The translations under genes were made by a program, and so were the position numbers. The notes beneath the pieces are model-generated. The model ran no database searches. It saw only the letters and a list, made by a program, of their open reading frames with translations, and had not been told where the DNA came from. This document shows, one piece after another, positions 12,146-23,630 of a stretch of 64,000 nucleotides of DNA; position 1 is the first letter of the stretch; each line of letters opens with the position of its first letter. Source of the DNA: Ricinus communis (taxonomy: Eukaryota > Streptophyta > Magnoliopsida > Malpighiales > Euphorbiaceae); contig NC_063262.1 in the NCBI RefSeq assembly GCF_019578655.1, forward strand, positions 16,933,582 to 16,997,581. Direction: 5' to 3'.

Positions 12146-12917
12146 CTAGGAGTCTGCTGATGGTGTATCCTCACTGGTTAGATCTGCTAGAAGACGAGGA
12201 GCAGGGAAAGTCGCTGAAGGAGGGGGTTGTGGTGGATCAGGGTCCGTGAAGCATCCTGCCAGATTGAACTCCATATCATCGATGAGCCGCTGATTTTGTG
12301 CTCTAGCGTCTATCATCTTTTTCATTTGCTCCACTATGAAGCCTATCTAGGTGGCCTTCCTCTCCAACCCGCTCATATCTTGAAATAGTGTTCATTCCGC
12401 TTTAGCTGCCTTTTTCTCTTCTCTTGACTGCGAATTGGTATAGTCTTTGCTGCTTGTAGATCGCGGACTCGATCTAGTCGATCATTAAAGCACTAATCTG
12501 AGCACTCGATGTCCCTGCAGAATAAGAGGATGAGGCTCTAGATGGAGGCATAAACACTCTATCTGGGTTAGGAATCCTAACATCCGGGATCCCAGCTGAT
12601 GGATCTTAGGCTTCTCTAGCCGCTGCCTCTCTACCCTCCTTGACTATTGTGTTCACAAGCCTGTACTCTATACCATGTGGATGTCTAGTAGCCGTGATCA
12701 TCTACATGTTGATCATCTGTCTGATCCCTAGTGGTATTATGTCACTAATAATTGAAAGCTCTGATAGACAATCGTCTAATACATCTAGTCTCTTGGCTAA
12801 CCTAGTTACGTACGGGCCAAAACAACAATGCATCTTCTTCTAGGCGTCTACTATAAATGATTAGACTTGACGAGCCAACAAATATCCCAAGTCCAACTTC
12901 TTCTGATGTTGCATAGC
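12146..12917 (-). pseudogene. ORF3 of element B, C-terminal part
   Basis: This is the continuation of B's third ORF after interruption by element C at 12918. The minus-strand frames include a variant of the VTRLAKRLDVLDDCL-type segment (about 12830-12770), an MEQMKKMIDARAQNQRLIDDM segment split over 12334-12260, and a proline-rich tail with PPQPPPSATFP (about 12235-12200). Each aligns with 52400-53101 of element A. A premature stop and frame changes are present. Function is unknown; I see no signal peptide, membrane span or glycoprotein-like feature. Confidence 0.65.
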
Positions 12918-14333
12918 TGATGTGCGTAAAATACACACATCTAAATGGGGTTTTTAAGATCGATTTTATGGATATTTGGACGTGAATCGGTACCAACACT
13001 CACCCTATGCGTATGTTTGTGTGCATTAGGTCTAAAAGAAGTCAAAGAATGAAAAAGGAAAGAATTGGAGCATAATTGGACGTCATAGTTGCCGAAACGA
13101 GCTAAGTACGAGCATGAGGAAGCTGAACATGGCCGTGTTGGTCTCGACAGGCCAACACGGGACCCAACACGGACGTGTTGGTCATCAAAGAAGAAGTAGA
13201 TCTTATGGAGCACGGCCACGAGTAACGGCCGGGAACACCGGCCGTGTCACGAACCTGACCGGAGAACCGGCCGTGTTTGAGGCGACATGGGGTATTAATT
13301 AAAAGAACGAATAGAGGAAAAAAAAGGAAGGCAGCTAGGGTTAGAACGTCCAAAACTCATCTTTTTCCCTGTCTAAGGGTTTTCTGAGTTGAAACTAAGA
13401 GAAAAGGAGACTTGGATCAAGGTTTTACTTGGATTCTCTTCAAAGATCAAAGATTGGCGAGGATTGTCGATTGGTTTCAATCTGAGTAAGAGGAACAAGA
13501 ATCGATCCAAAATTGGGCACGAGGAATTAGAGCTGTTCACTCTCATCCAAGGGTGTATTCGGGTTCCTCTACCTTTACTCATTTTTTTTTGTAATTGAAT
13601 TCTTATTGGTTGTGATTATGAACATGATTAGCTAAGCTTATTAACCCATTGGGGTTCTTTATCTAGGGATTTTTGTACTTCAATTTTGAATTGAATGTAT
13701 TGATTGTCAATATTGGTTTGCAATGGAAGTATTTATTGATTTGTTCTTCATATCTTGTTGAATGATTTTTGAAATTTGAATGATCTTGAGAAAGACGTTT
13801 AGGTTTTGGATTGTCCTTTGCAACCTAGAATTGAATTCACCTAGAGATAGGGTTTTCGTTCTACCGGATTGAGAATTAACAACTCTCAATAGTGTTAAAT
13901 GGTACATAATGCTAATTTGGGTAATTAGAGTTAGGAAGAGATTTCAACCTAATTAATCTAAGTTAAGATGTTAGTGTCCTTGAGAAAGGCATTAATTATA
14001 TAGAGACTTTCCTATGGAAATTGGATTCAATCAATCAATTCCACCCTTAGTTTCCATTCCTTAGAGACAAGAATTCCCAAAGGGTTATTCTTTTACTTGA
14101 ATTAATCATTCCCTAGTATACGTAGTTCGACAACAATTAGAGTAGCTATTATTTAATTTAGAAATTATTCATCAACACCATTTATGTTCTGTGATTAGAT
14201 AATAGAGAAGATTGAGTAGATTTAGGTTCACACGTTCTTTGGGGAATACGACACTTGGTACTCGCCATTAGCTATACTCCACTGATAGGTACACTGCCTT
14301 AGGTCATAGTCTTGCTTGACTTAGCACACATCA
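12918..14333 (+). repeat. 5' LTR of element C (U3 type II, U5 type gamma)
   Basis: 1416-bp LTR starting TGATGTGCG and ending ACACATCA. It pairs with 25210-26654. The U3 has the CCAACACGG/CCGTGTTGG palindrome cluster (13125-13280) followed by an AT-rich TATTAATTAAAA box at 13293. The last part differs entirely from the U5 of D although their U3s match. Confidence 0.94.
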
Positions 14334-14339
14334 AGTTTT

Positions 14340-14357
14340 TGGCGCCGTTGCCGGGGA
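14340..14357 (+). other. Primer-binding site of C
   Basis: TGGCGCCGTTGCCGGGGA lies six bases after the 5' LTR. From memory this is the Athila/Calypso-type site complementary to the 3' end of a tRNA (usually given as tRNA-Asp). All 18 positions are intact. Confidence 0.85.
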
Positions 14358-14499
14358 ATGGTTTCTGTGAACTAAGTTGAAATTTTTATATTTGTTAGTC
14401 TAGTCATTTCTCTTTTTGTTCATAATTTATTTTCTGTGTATAGTTTTGTTCTTATCCCGTTTGTTGGTGTTGTTGTTCTTTATTATGCTCAGGTAGTTT

Positions 14500-15980
14500 A
14501 TGACCAGGAGCTCTAATCCTAATCTTACAGAGCCTTTATCTGAACCCGAGCGCTCTCTTAGATTGCTAAGGAGGCGTGTATGCGAGGCGATGAGGGAGGA
14601 GATTGAAGCAGAGATTCACATTCATGAAACTAGTGAGATGGAGAACCATAATGCAAATGGAGGTAATGATGAGAGGACCATGTACGAGTTTGATAGGCCC
14701 TCTCTAGCAGGGACGCAAACTGGGATAGTGAGGCCTCACGTGGCGGCCAATAATTTTGAAATAAAGCCAAATGTAATCCAGATGATCCAGAATACGGTGC
14801 AATTTGGAGGATTAGCGAGCGAAGATCCGAACGAGCATATCGCCAACTTTTTGGAAATATGTGATACCTTTAAGATTAATGGAGCAACTGATGATGCCAT
14901 ACGGTTGAGGCTGTTTCCTTTTCCTTGAGGATAGAGCGAAAAGATGGTTCTTGATCCTTGCCACCAAAAGCGATCACTACTGGACTTCTTTGGCTGAAAA
15001 GTTTTGAATAAGTATTTTCCTCCTGCTAAGGCACTCAAATGCGAAATAACATATCTTCTTTTGTGCAGGGTGAAGGAGAATTGATGTACGAAGCTTGGGA
15101 GCGCTTCAAGGACTTGTTAAGGTGTTGCCCACACCATGGTCTTCCTCTCTGGATGCAAGTGCAAACATTCTATAGTGGCATGAATACAACCACTAGACAA
15201 ATGGTAGATCATTTGCGGGGGAGCTATTAATAGTAAAACACTGAGCAAGCCCAGGGATTTGATAGAAGAGATGGCCACTAACACTTATCGTTGGCAAATT
15301 CCACAGGCTAGAGGTCAGGCCGTTGTATATCGGTGGCGAGATCTCTCGGTGACCTTGGCGGCACAAGTGAAGCTACTTTCCAAGCGATTCGGCCGGGATG
15401 TAGAATTCTGTGGTGGACCGCATTACAGTGCCAATTGTAATGCGGGAGGTATGTTTGCATCTTCTATGCCTACTAATGTTTCTAACGTTGAGCATGTTGA
15501 TTATGTAGGTAGGCAGCAGAATAATCCCTACAGTAATACATACAACCCAGGGTGGAGGAATCATCCTAATTTTGGATGGAGGAACTCCAATAACTAAGGG
15601 AGCATGCCAAAGCAATTACTTTGAGATCAGGTAAGGAACTTACTAGCTCATTTAAGCCTTTCGCTAATAATGATTCTAATGTGCAGGTGGATGAGTCAGA
15701 AAAGAAAGACAAGCCTGAAGAGAAAGAAAAGGGAGCAGTTGAAGAGAAGGAGGATTCAAATAAGATTCCCTTGAGGCCATACCAACCTCCCATTCCATAT
15801 CCTACAAAACTCAAGCAGGATAAAGTTGATCAGCAATTTGGTAAATTTTTAGATCTTTTTAAACAATTGCGGATTAACTTGCCGTTTTGTTGAAGCTATT
15901 TCACAGATGCCAAAGTATGCGAAGTTTTTAAAAGAAATCCTAAGCAACAAGAGGAAGTTAGAGGATTTGGGATTGGTGAC
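14500..15980 (+). pseudogene. gag of element C
   Basis: Capsid/nucleocapsid precursor with ATG at 14500 and start MTRSSNPNLTEPLSEPE. The capsid-like region (about 14720-15230) includes NFEIKPNVIQMIQ, ICDTFKINGATDDAIRLRLF and CCPHHGLPLWMQVQTFYSG. The zinc knuckle (about 15408-15440) is C-G-G-P-H-Y-S-A-N-C with its first Cys altered, since the CEFC of the other copies is read EFC. A frameshift at about 14925, a double stop at 15228-15233 and other indels break it. A lysine/glutamate-rich linker (15690-15770) leads towards protease. S2 inserted at 15981 with duplication gtgac. Confidence 0.8.
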
Positions 15981-17474
15981 TGATGGGTTGCTAATCGTGT
16001 TAGCTACAATCTAAAATGCGGTGTACTGTCGATCGATCTAGCAATAATGCGAGTATCAGGTCGTATTCCTCGGGAAAGTGAAAGCCCAGAGTTACTCCAT
16101 TGTTCTTTGTTATATTAACCTAAAATGGATAATGAATAATTTCTAAACTAACTATTAACTACAAGCTAAGTTCCGAGGGAGATGCAGGAGTAATTGATAA
16201 ATGAAATAATCAAGACAAGAAGACAAACCCAAAAGGAATCTAAACTAGTTGGCAACCGAACAAAAGATAAAGGATCGGTGAGTCTAATTATGCTACCCGT
16301 GGAAGAATTCTTAACCGAATTCGGTTTCTCTCTCGAGATAACCGAATTCCTAAACCTAATAACCTAAAGTTGGAATCTCTTCCTAACGATTGATTCTTAA
16401 ATTAGCATTAAGCTTTAATCCGCCTCTATTAAGCTTTGTTAATTCTTAATCCGGCTAGTTAATTATCCTTATCTCTAAGTGATTATTAACCAGTTCTTGT
16501 TATTCAAAATTCCAATTGCCAAACGGATTTCTCAATCTCATAAAGCAATCTAAACATCACGATTCCACAACGTCTCATGAATAATGCATAATCTTATTAA
16601 TCACCGAAATAAGAAGAATACAAAACCAACTCAAACAATCCAACAATATAATATCAAGCCAACATAGTAAAGAAATCCCGATGGATTAAATCAGTCTAGC
16701 TAAACATGTTCATGTTTAAAACAATCTAGGAAATCAATTACAATGAAAGAATAATGAAAATAAAACATGTACACCCTTTTCTCTCGAATTGGATGAGCGA
16801 GCTCTAAATCCGGATCTACACTTTGATTAATCTCTAAACTGCCTCTTGAATTGCTTCCACTACGGTTTTGCACTCGGAACCTTGCGATTCGGGATTCTTA
16901 CTCCATGACTCTACAGTACTCGATCACATGCGGCCAGAACCGGCCTCCAAGGCTCTATGTCACTTCTTTTTTTCCTCTCCTCTCCTAAGAAAAATTCATT
17001 TTTCTTATATATTTAACTTCGATGTAGTGTTCAGGGCCGTGTACAATCAAGTCACAGGCGTCTTTGAAAGCAACAGATCTCGCTGAGTAGGGTTTCCATG
17101 GCAGTGTTTCTAGTGTTGGCCACCACGGTAGTGTTGCTCCCCGTGTTATCCACCACGGGCTGTCTTTGAAAAGTACGTGATGGCTATGGAAACCGTGCCC
17201 AAAGTGCCAATTTCAAGAATCAAAGCCAATGGTTGAGCACGGCCGGAGTCGAGCCGTGCTTTCGATGTATACGTGCGGGCTCTTGTCCGATCTTGATGAA
17301 TTCTCGTCCGTTTCGCACGTATTGATCTATAATTGCTTAAACACCGATGGTGGTCCTATAAATGTTCACGAAATGCAAAAGAGCCAGAAAACACAGTCAC
17401 GGAATAAAAAGCACAATAATTGCTAAGAACATCTTAATAATATACAAAGCAAATATGTAAAACTATGCTCATCG
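15981..17474 (-). mobile_element. Solo LTR S2 (U3 type III, U5 type alpha)
   Basis: 1494-bp LTR on the minus strand, closely related to S1 and S3. The duplication gtgac is at 15976-15980 and 17475-17479. The right terminus reads CTCATCG instead of CTCATCA, one base off the TG...CA rule. It separates gag from protease in C and is the deepest insertion of the nest. It carries several small changes in its GC-rich cluster (17030-17280) relative to S1. Confidence 0.9.
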
Positions 17475-17959
17475 GTGACCTTGAATGCGAATGCTCGGCG
17501 GTGTTTGAGGCAAGATTCCGGTCAAGCAGCGACCTAGGGAGTTTTACTATATCTTGTTTGATTGGAGATAAATTGAAATTGCTAGCATTAGTTGATTTGG
17601 GAGCTAGCATCAATTCGATGCCTAGTTCATTGTTTGAGGAGTTAGGACTAAGCACTTCTAAGCTAACTCCTACTAGGATGAGTATACAACTAGCGGTAGG
17701 TATTAAGTACCCAAAAGGGATTATAGAAGATGTGCTAGTTAAAGTTAACAAATTTATATTTCCTGTGGATTTTGTTGTCATGGATATGAATGGTGAGAGT
17801 GATGTCCCATTGATCCTAGGTAGACCATTTTTAGCTACATCTAAAGCTTTGATAGATGTTAGTAGCGGAAAGCTGGAACTTAGGGTAGATGATGAGAGCA
17901 TTACATTTGATTTGACTAAATCCTCGAGATACCCATATGAGCATGATGGTACCGATTGA
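17475..17959 (+). pseudogene. Retropepsin-like protease of element C
   Basis: Aspartic protease that would process Gag-Pol. After the S2 insertion an open frame runs to the stop at 17957. The active-site loop is VDLGASINSMP (about 17595-17625), the Asp-Leu-Gly-Ala-Ser form found in Athila-type elements in place of Asp-Ser/Thr-Gly. The LILGRPFLAT block (about 17812-17840) is the second conserved motif. The domain itself is intact, but it is cut off from gag by S2 and from RT by frameshifts after 17960. Confidence 0.8.
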
Positions 17960-19200
17960 TTTTATCAATGATATTGTGGAATCTCAATTGCAGGAAATAA
18001 TGATTGATGATCCTTTCGCAAGTGGCAATGCAAGAAAATGAGGACAATTTATCCAATGAACAAGTGTTGGAGCGGTAGAGCACTTATTAGGCTGGCGATG
18101 TTGATGATGAAAAGGACTGATGGTTTTGTTGATCTTGACAGTCGGGGAGTAAAGAAAGTCAAGCCTTCTTTGGAGGAGCCGCCCGTTCTTAAATTGAAAG
18201 AGTTGCCGGTAGCACTTAATATATGCCTACCTAGATGAAGCAAACACTTAGGTTATTATTTTCGCCATCTCACACTTTGAGAGGGGAGATGGTGTTGTGT
18301 ATTTTGAGAAGGTATGCAAAGGCATTTCGCGTATAAGATGGTGACATACCAGGAATAAACCCGAGTTCGCCTTCATAAGATTTTGATGGAGGATGAGTTC
18401 AAACCGGTGAGTGCAGCCCACAAGCGGTTGAACCCTCATATGAAAGAGGTGGTTAAAAAGAGGTAATTAAACTTCTTGATGTAGGTTTAATTTACCCTAT
18501 TTCCCGGCAGTGCTTGGGTGAGTCTGTGCGGTGGTTCCTAAGAAAGGGGGCATGACGGTGGTGAAAATGAAAAGGAGGGCTGATCCTTACCGAAGCAGTA
18601 GCGGGCTTTCGGGTTTGCATAGACTACCGACGCTTGAATGACGTAACCCAAAAGGACCACTTTCCCTTTCCTTTTATCGATCAAATGCTTGAGAGGCTTT
18701 CAGGCCATAAGTATTACTGTTTCCTTGACGGTTTTTCTGGTTATTTTCAAATTCCCATAGCACTAGAAGACCGAGAGAAGACGACATTCACTTGTCCTTA
18801 TGGCACATTTGCCTATAGGAGGATGCCGTTTGGCTTGTGTAATGCGCCTGCGACCTTTTAGCGGTGTATGATGGCCATTTTCCATGACATGATAGAGGAG
18901 TCGATGGAGGTCTTCATGGATGACTTCTCTGTATTCGGTAACTCTTTTTCCCATTGTTTGAAAAATTTGGAAAGGATGTTAGCTAGGTGTATTGAAGCTA
19001 ACCTGATGTTGAATTGGCAAAAATGTCATTTTATGGTCCAAGAAGGTATAGTCTTAGGACATAAAGTGTCACATGCAGGGTTGGAAGTAGATAGAGCTAA
19101 AGTGGAAGTTATAAGTAAACTACCCCCCCTACTTCGGTTAGGGCTGTTAGAAGTTTCTTAGGGCATGCAGGGTTTTATAGAAGGTTCATTAAGGACTTTT
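17960..19200 (+). pseudogene. Linker and reverse transcriptase of element C
   Basis: RNA-dependent DNA polymerase. The pre-RT linker (17960-18540) has SRGVKKVKPSLEEPPVL and LKLKELPV and is frame-shifted several times. The RT has HFPFPFIDQMLERL, CFLDGFSGYFQIPI (first catalytic Asp), PYGTFAYRRMPFGLCNAPATF, then TAG at 18859-18861 where related copies have CAG (Gln). After that come FMDDFSVFG (catalytic Asp pair) and CHFMVQEGIVLGHKVS. The frame shifts near 19130. The order and motifs are those of Ty3/gypsy RT. Confidence 0.85.
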
Positions 19201-19765
19201 CTAAGAATGCTAGGCCTTTAACTCAATTGCTAGTAAAAGATATACCTTTTGAATTTGATGATGATTGTTTAAGAGCTTTTGAGTTATTAAAGGAAAAACT
19301 AACCACGGCTCCCATCATGGTTTCTCCCCGATTGGGAGGCGCCGCCTGAGCTTATGTGCGATGCTAGTGATTTTGTAGTTGGAGCTGTTTTAGGCCAGTG
19401 CAAGGAGAAGAAATTCCAACCTATTTACTACGCTAGCAAGACACTTACGGACGCCTAAGAACACTATACAACCACGAGAGAAGAATGCATGGGCGTCGTG
19501 TTCGCTTTTGACAAATTCCGTTCCTACCTTGTGTTGTCAAAGACAATTGTTTACACGGATCATTCTGCTTTAAGGTATTTATTTTCAAAGCATGATTCGA
19601 AGCCAAGATTGATTCGTTGGGTTCTTCTATTACAGGAATTTGACTTGGAAATTAAGGACAAATGAGGAGCTGAAAATCTTGCAGCAGACCATCTTTCTCG
19701 ATTAGAGAACCCGCACTTGGAGGAGCTTAATGAGCAAGAGATCGACGACTTCTTCCCGGGATGAG
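19201..19765 (+). pseudogene. RNase H of element C
   Basis: RNase H degrades the RNA template during reverse transcription. Visible blocks are LMCDASDFVVGAVLGQ (first catalytic Asp, about 19350), [27 protein letters not shown] (catalytic Glu), [11 protein letters not shown] (second Asp, about 19555) and AADHLSRLENPHL (last Asp, about 19685). A TAA at about 19457 replaces the CAA of EH-containing copies, and a TGA at about 19663 breaks the lysine-rich turn. Small indels occur near 19330. Confidence 0.8.
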
Positions 19766-19799
19766 CACTTATGCTCAATGCGGTGGCAAATGATATTCC

Positions 19800-21073
19800 T
19801 TGGTTTTCCGATTATGCAAATTATTTGCTGCAAGGGTACTCCCAAAGGTATAGACGGGCTGAAAAGAAGAAATTCTTTCTTTGACTTGAAGTATTACATT
19901 TGGGACGACCCTTCTTGTTTAGAATTTGTGCGGATCAAATTATCGGAGGTGTGTATATGGGAGGAGATCATTCAAATTCTCAAGCATTGTCATGAGGGAC
20001 CGATTGGTGGACACCAAGCCGCAAATCACTCTGATCCGGAAGGTTATGGATGCTTTGGTTTTTATTGGCCGACTATCTTCCGGGATGCACGAGCTTATGT
20101 CCAGTTTGTGATGCATGCCAACGGTCGGTATATTCTGCCCGAGATGAAATGCCCCAACATAGTATACAAGTGTTGGAAATTTTTGATGTTTGGGGCATTG
20201 ATTTTATAGGTCCTTTTCCTTCTTCGTATGGATGTAAGTATATAATGGTGGTCGTTGAATATTTTTCTAAATGGCACGAGGCTGCAAGCCTTGCCTACTA
20301 ATGATGCTAGGGTAGTTGTGAGGTTCCTTAAGAGATTATTCTCTAGGTTTGGAACACCTCGAGCATTAATTAGTGATAGGGGAACCCATTCCTGTAATTC
20401 TCAACTTGAGAAAGTGCTGAAAAGATATGGATTATCTCAGCGATTCTCCACACCTTATCACCCACAAACGAGTGGGCAAGTAGAAGTTACTAATATGGGA
20501 CTCAAGCGTATTTTAGAGAAGACTGTAGGAGCCAGCAGGAAAGATTGGACTACAAAGCTAGATGATGCTTTATGGGCATTTAGAACTGCCTATAGGACTT
20601 CTACAGGGTTCACTCCCTTTAGGCTTGTGTATGGAAAAGGTTGTCATTTACCTGTGGAGCTAGAACATAAAGCATTATGGGCACTTAAATCATGTAACTT
20701 TGATTTGGATACCGCAGGTAGACAAAGGCAATGGCGGATAAATGAGCTAGAGGAGTGGCGTCAACAAGCCTATGAAAATTCAACAATCTACAAGGCGAAG
20801 ACCAAACAATGGCATGACAAGTGATTGAAAAATTGGAAGGAATTTAACGTAGGAGATAGTGTGTTATTATTTAACTCTCGTCTCTGTTTATTTCCAGGAA
20901 AGCTGAAGAGTCGTTGGTCGGGGCCATTCTGACCTGAAGTCTTTCCTTATGGTGCGGTTGAAGTGCATCATCCAGAAAAGGGAAATTTCAAGGTTAATGG
21001 GCAGAGGTTGAAGCATTACCTTAGAGGGTCACTGGATGTGGAGGAGCGGGTGAATTTGGTGCTCCATTTCTGA
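19800..21073 (+). pseudogene. Integrase of element C
   Basis: The zinc-binding HHCC region is at about 19985-20130, with HCHEGPIGGHQAANH and then C-D-A-C-Q. The core has [14 protein letters not shown] (first Asp), ALISDRGTHSC (second Asp) and TSGQVEVTN (Glu) in the frame at 20255-20824, so the DDE triad is complete. WAFRTAYRTSTGFTPFRLVYG follows. The C-terminal part (20825-21073) has [22 protein letters not shown] and GPF, ending at TGA 21071-21073. Stops at 20822 and about 20931 and frameshifts at about 20050 and 20290 disable it. It has no chromodomain. Confidence 0.85.
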
Positions 21074-21289
21074 TTCAAAGAAAAGAATAAAGTCCAACTT
21101 ATGACTTTAAAGAAGCTTGTTTCTTTTAATTTCGTTTTAATTCTTTAGTTTTCGTTGTGAACTTAGTTTGATTAGATTTTACAGTTTGTTTTTGGTAAGT
21201 TTTATTTATGTTGAGTGTATGAGTTGAGGACTTATTAGTTATGCAGGTGAGAAAGAGTGAGAAAGTGCTGGGAATCGCAACTTTTGCAT

Positions 21290-21581
21290 TTTCTAGAGTT
21301 CAACATGGGCGTGTTCGAGACCGTGTTCGTTAACACGCTCTGTGTTCTAATTGAAGAAAATCAAATTAAGATGAACATGTTTACAGTAGGCAACAATGGA
21401 ATTTATGCCCAACCGTGTCCACAACACGTTCTCGTGTCCAAGACCATGTCAGAAACACGGGCGTGTTCTCAGAAGTGGTAAGTCAGCACGTTTTAATTCG
21501 CTTAACGGCGATACGAATGAGTGTTCTGAACACGGCCCTTGTTGGTGAACACGGGCGTGTTCCGTACACTGCCTATATATA
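21290..21581 (+). promoter_or_regulatory. Candidate internal promoter of C, upstream of ORF3
   Basis: The stretch is rich in ACACGG/CGTGTT inverted motifs (for example 21301-21345, 21413-21470, 21528-21562). It ends in a TATA box, TATATATA, at 21574-21581, mirroring the LTR U3 where the same motif type precedes its TATA box. From 21582 to the splice donor at 21702 there is no ATG. Promoter activity is inferred from layout and from recurrence in A and B. Confidence 0.5.
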
Positions 21582-21701
21582 CCACTTCATTTCAAAATCT
21601 CTGAAAATTTTATTCTCCCCTTAGTTTTAGCAATTCTTTCCTCTCTTACTCTCTTATTTCTTATTTCTCATCTCGAAGGCTTTGGATATTACGTTTGTCA
21701 A

Positions 21702-22214
21702 GTAAGTATCCTCCAACTTCATTTTCCATTATTTTATTTTGATATTAGTTCAAATTTATGTTTTCTTTGTGTTCGAATTTGTGTTTCAATTTTTTCTATT
21801 TTATTTAATTTATTTCCTTATTTTATTATACGGTGGATGCATTTACATTCATGTTTGTGCTTAATTTTCTTTTATTTTCTGTAATGTAGTTTATATACTT
21901 AACTTGCTCATATTTTCCATTTTTATTTTTCACCATTATTTATGATTGTGATTAATTCCTTATTTTTCTCTTTATTATTATTGTCGGCCATTAGCATGTT
22001 GGTTTGCCTTGTGATAGATTATGGCAAAGTAAACTCCATATGGATGAATTGCAAATTTAATTGGTTAGCATTGCTTGGCAGTGTTGTAGATTAAATTTTC
22101 TTTGCAGGACATTGAGCAGTTTAATTTATCGAGTTAAATCGTTTGGTTTGTTCATTTATGTCGTTATGCTGCCAGAATTTTGTTGATCCTTAGTACTAAA
22201 AGTTTCCTTTTTAG
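21702..22214 (+). other. Predicted intron before ORF3 of C
   Basis: The donor GTAAGT follows CAA at 21702, and the acceptor is a T-rich tract ending TTTTTAG at 22214. The ORF3 ATG is at 22220, five bases after the acceptor. The same design is found in A (51092-51541) and B (27863-27412). The T-rich interior (21720-21990) suits a plant intron. Confidence 0.6.
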
Positions 22215-22219
22215 GTACC

Positions 22220-23630
22220 ATGTCCACCAGACGAGGATTAGAAGTTTACAGGAGGAGGCAGACCGATGGTTCCTCTTCCTCGCGATCGTCAGGCGCTGTA
22301 CCGACTAGTTCAGGCCAAATTAGACCACCGCAGCGCCATCGATTCCTACTTTTCCAAGGGCAGCCCACCTTTGAGCAGAGATATCAATCGATGAGGCACA
22401 AAGATTTAGGAAAGGGGGCGTGGGATAGGTAGCTGACCTTTGGAGACTATCGGACTTGCAAGCTGATCATGATATGAGGCGCCCCCATTTTAACATTTTT
22501 TGACATTGTTGAACCAACGTATAGGGAGTTGACTGTGGGTTGCCAGCACTTTCTTTCCGCAAAGCCGTTGCGGGACTTCCAACAACCGGATGGATTAGTT
22601 TCGGACTAGCAAAGTAAACTTTCACGATGAGTGTCTGACAGTTTAGGGTACACTTAGTATGGTGAGGAGGATGTGGTACGGAGGTTCTGATCGCTGTATA
22701 CACCGCTGGTGTGTCATATCCATGAGATGGTAGAGATTTCGATGACACTAGGGATCTGATGCCGGCCGGTCCAAGGCGTCTAACTTGCTTGAGGGACTGC
22801 GGTACTTGCATGCATTGCTGCCTAGGACCATCACTGGCAGAGGAGATAGCGGTGGTGTAGTTACCCAGCCGGACCTGTCTATACTTTACAGCATGCACCA
22901 GCACTAGTTTGTCGACATGGGGTACTTATTGGCCAGACAGATCAGTGCCTTCTACAACAACTCAAAGAAGGTATTTTTCTATTTTGGGACTTACATCACT
23001 CGACTGGCTAGGAGTTTAGGAGTTTTGGAGGAAGCAATACCACATTTGACAGAGCTAGGGGTGATGGAGACGTTGGGACTTCCCCAAATGGTTAGTATGG
23101 GGATGGTGACTCGTAGGCAGGGTCCGCTAGGACCAGGTATAGGCCCGAGGAATGCTCTCTTGGCGGCACTTTCGAGAGGAGTGACACCTTACGAGCTCAT
23201 GGTACAGGATGTCCCGCCTTGATATTAGGAGTCTTCCTCAGGACCGTCTACTTGACTCCTTCCGGGTCTTCTTGACTGTTTTAGGAGTCTCCCCAATTGA
23301 GTTTAGAGGCTGTGAAGTGCGAGGAGGTTGGTGGGGAGGCGGCGGACATTTCATTCGACAAGAGGCTTTTCAGCAGGGATCTTTTACAACGTCGGTGAGG
23401 TTGAGCCGGATGATGGCTCGGTTTAAGAGGCGAGGGCTATGCTTGAGGCCCCGATTGAGGCAGGGAGGTAGGTTAGAGGCCTCTATGGCCAATGACATGT
23501 TTGATGATATTTTGCTACGGACTTTGCACTGCGTCAGGGTTCAGGCGAGCCATTTGACATCCTACAGCGGATGATCCGGTGGCCCTCCCTCTCCGACCGA
23601 GCACCCTTCAACCTGATAGCCTAACGAGCC
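22220..23630 (+). pseudogene. ORF3 of element C (unknown function, Athila-type third ORF)
   Basis: It starts MSTRRGLEVYRRR with a serine-rich stretch (SSSSRSSG) and stops at 22430-22432 after 70 codons. Further frames keep homology to ORF3 of A and B, for example a PTYRELTVGCQHF string (about 22510-22545) and FGTYITRLARSLGVLEE (about 22983-23033) matching FGPYVTRLAKRLDVLDD of A. The part after 23220 is barely recognisable. By position it is the slot called env-like in some plant gypsy elements, but no signal peptide or membrane segment is visible. The closest family I can name is the ATHILA ORF-1 type, by its FF..TY..LT.EFLSTF pattern in the sister copies. Confidence 0.55.

Noticed and set aside
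14340..14357. Match to a tRNA 3' end (and at 33710, 35843, 41875) that could suggest tRNA gene fragments
   Set aside because: Each lies six bases inside a 5' LTR as a primer-binding site; no cloverleaf is present around it.
16868..17426. Differences of S2 from S1 in the GC-rich cluster as a possible distinct regulatory variant
   Set aside because: Many are small losses around CGG-rich motifs, which could equally be base-call or assembly errors; not safe to interpret without reads.
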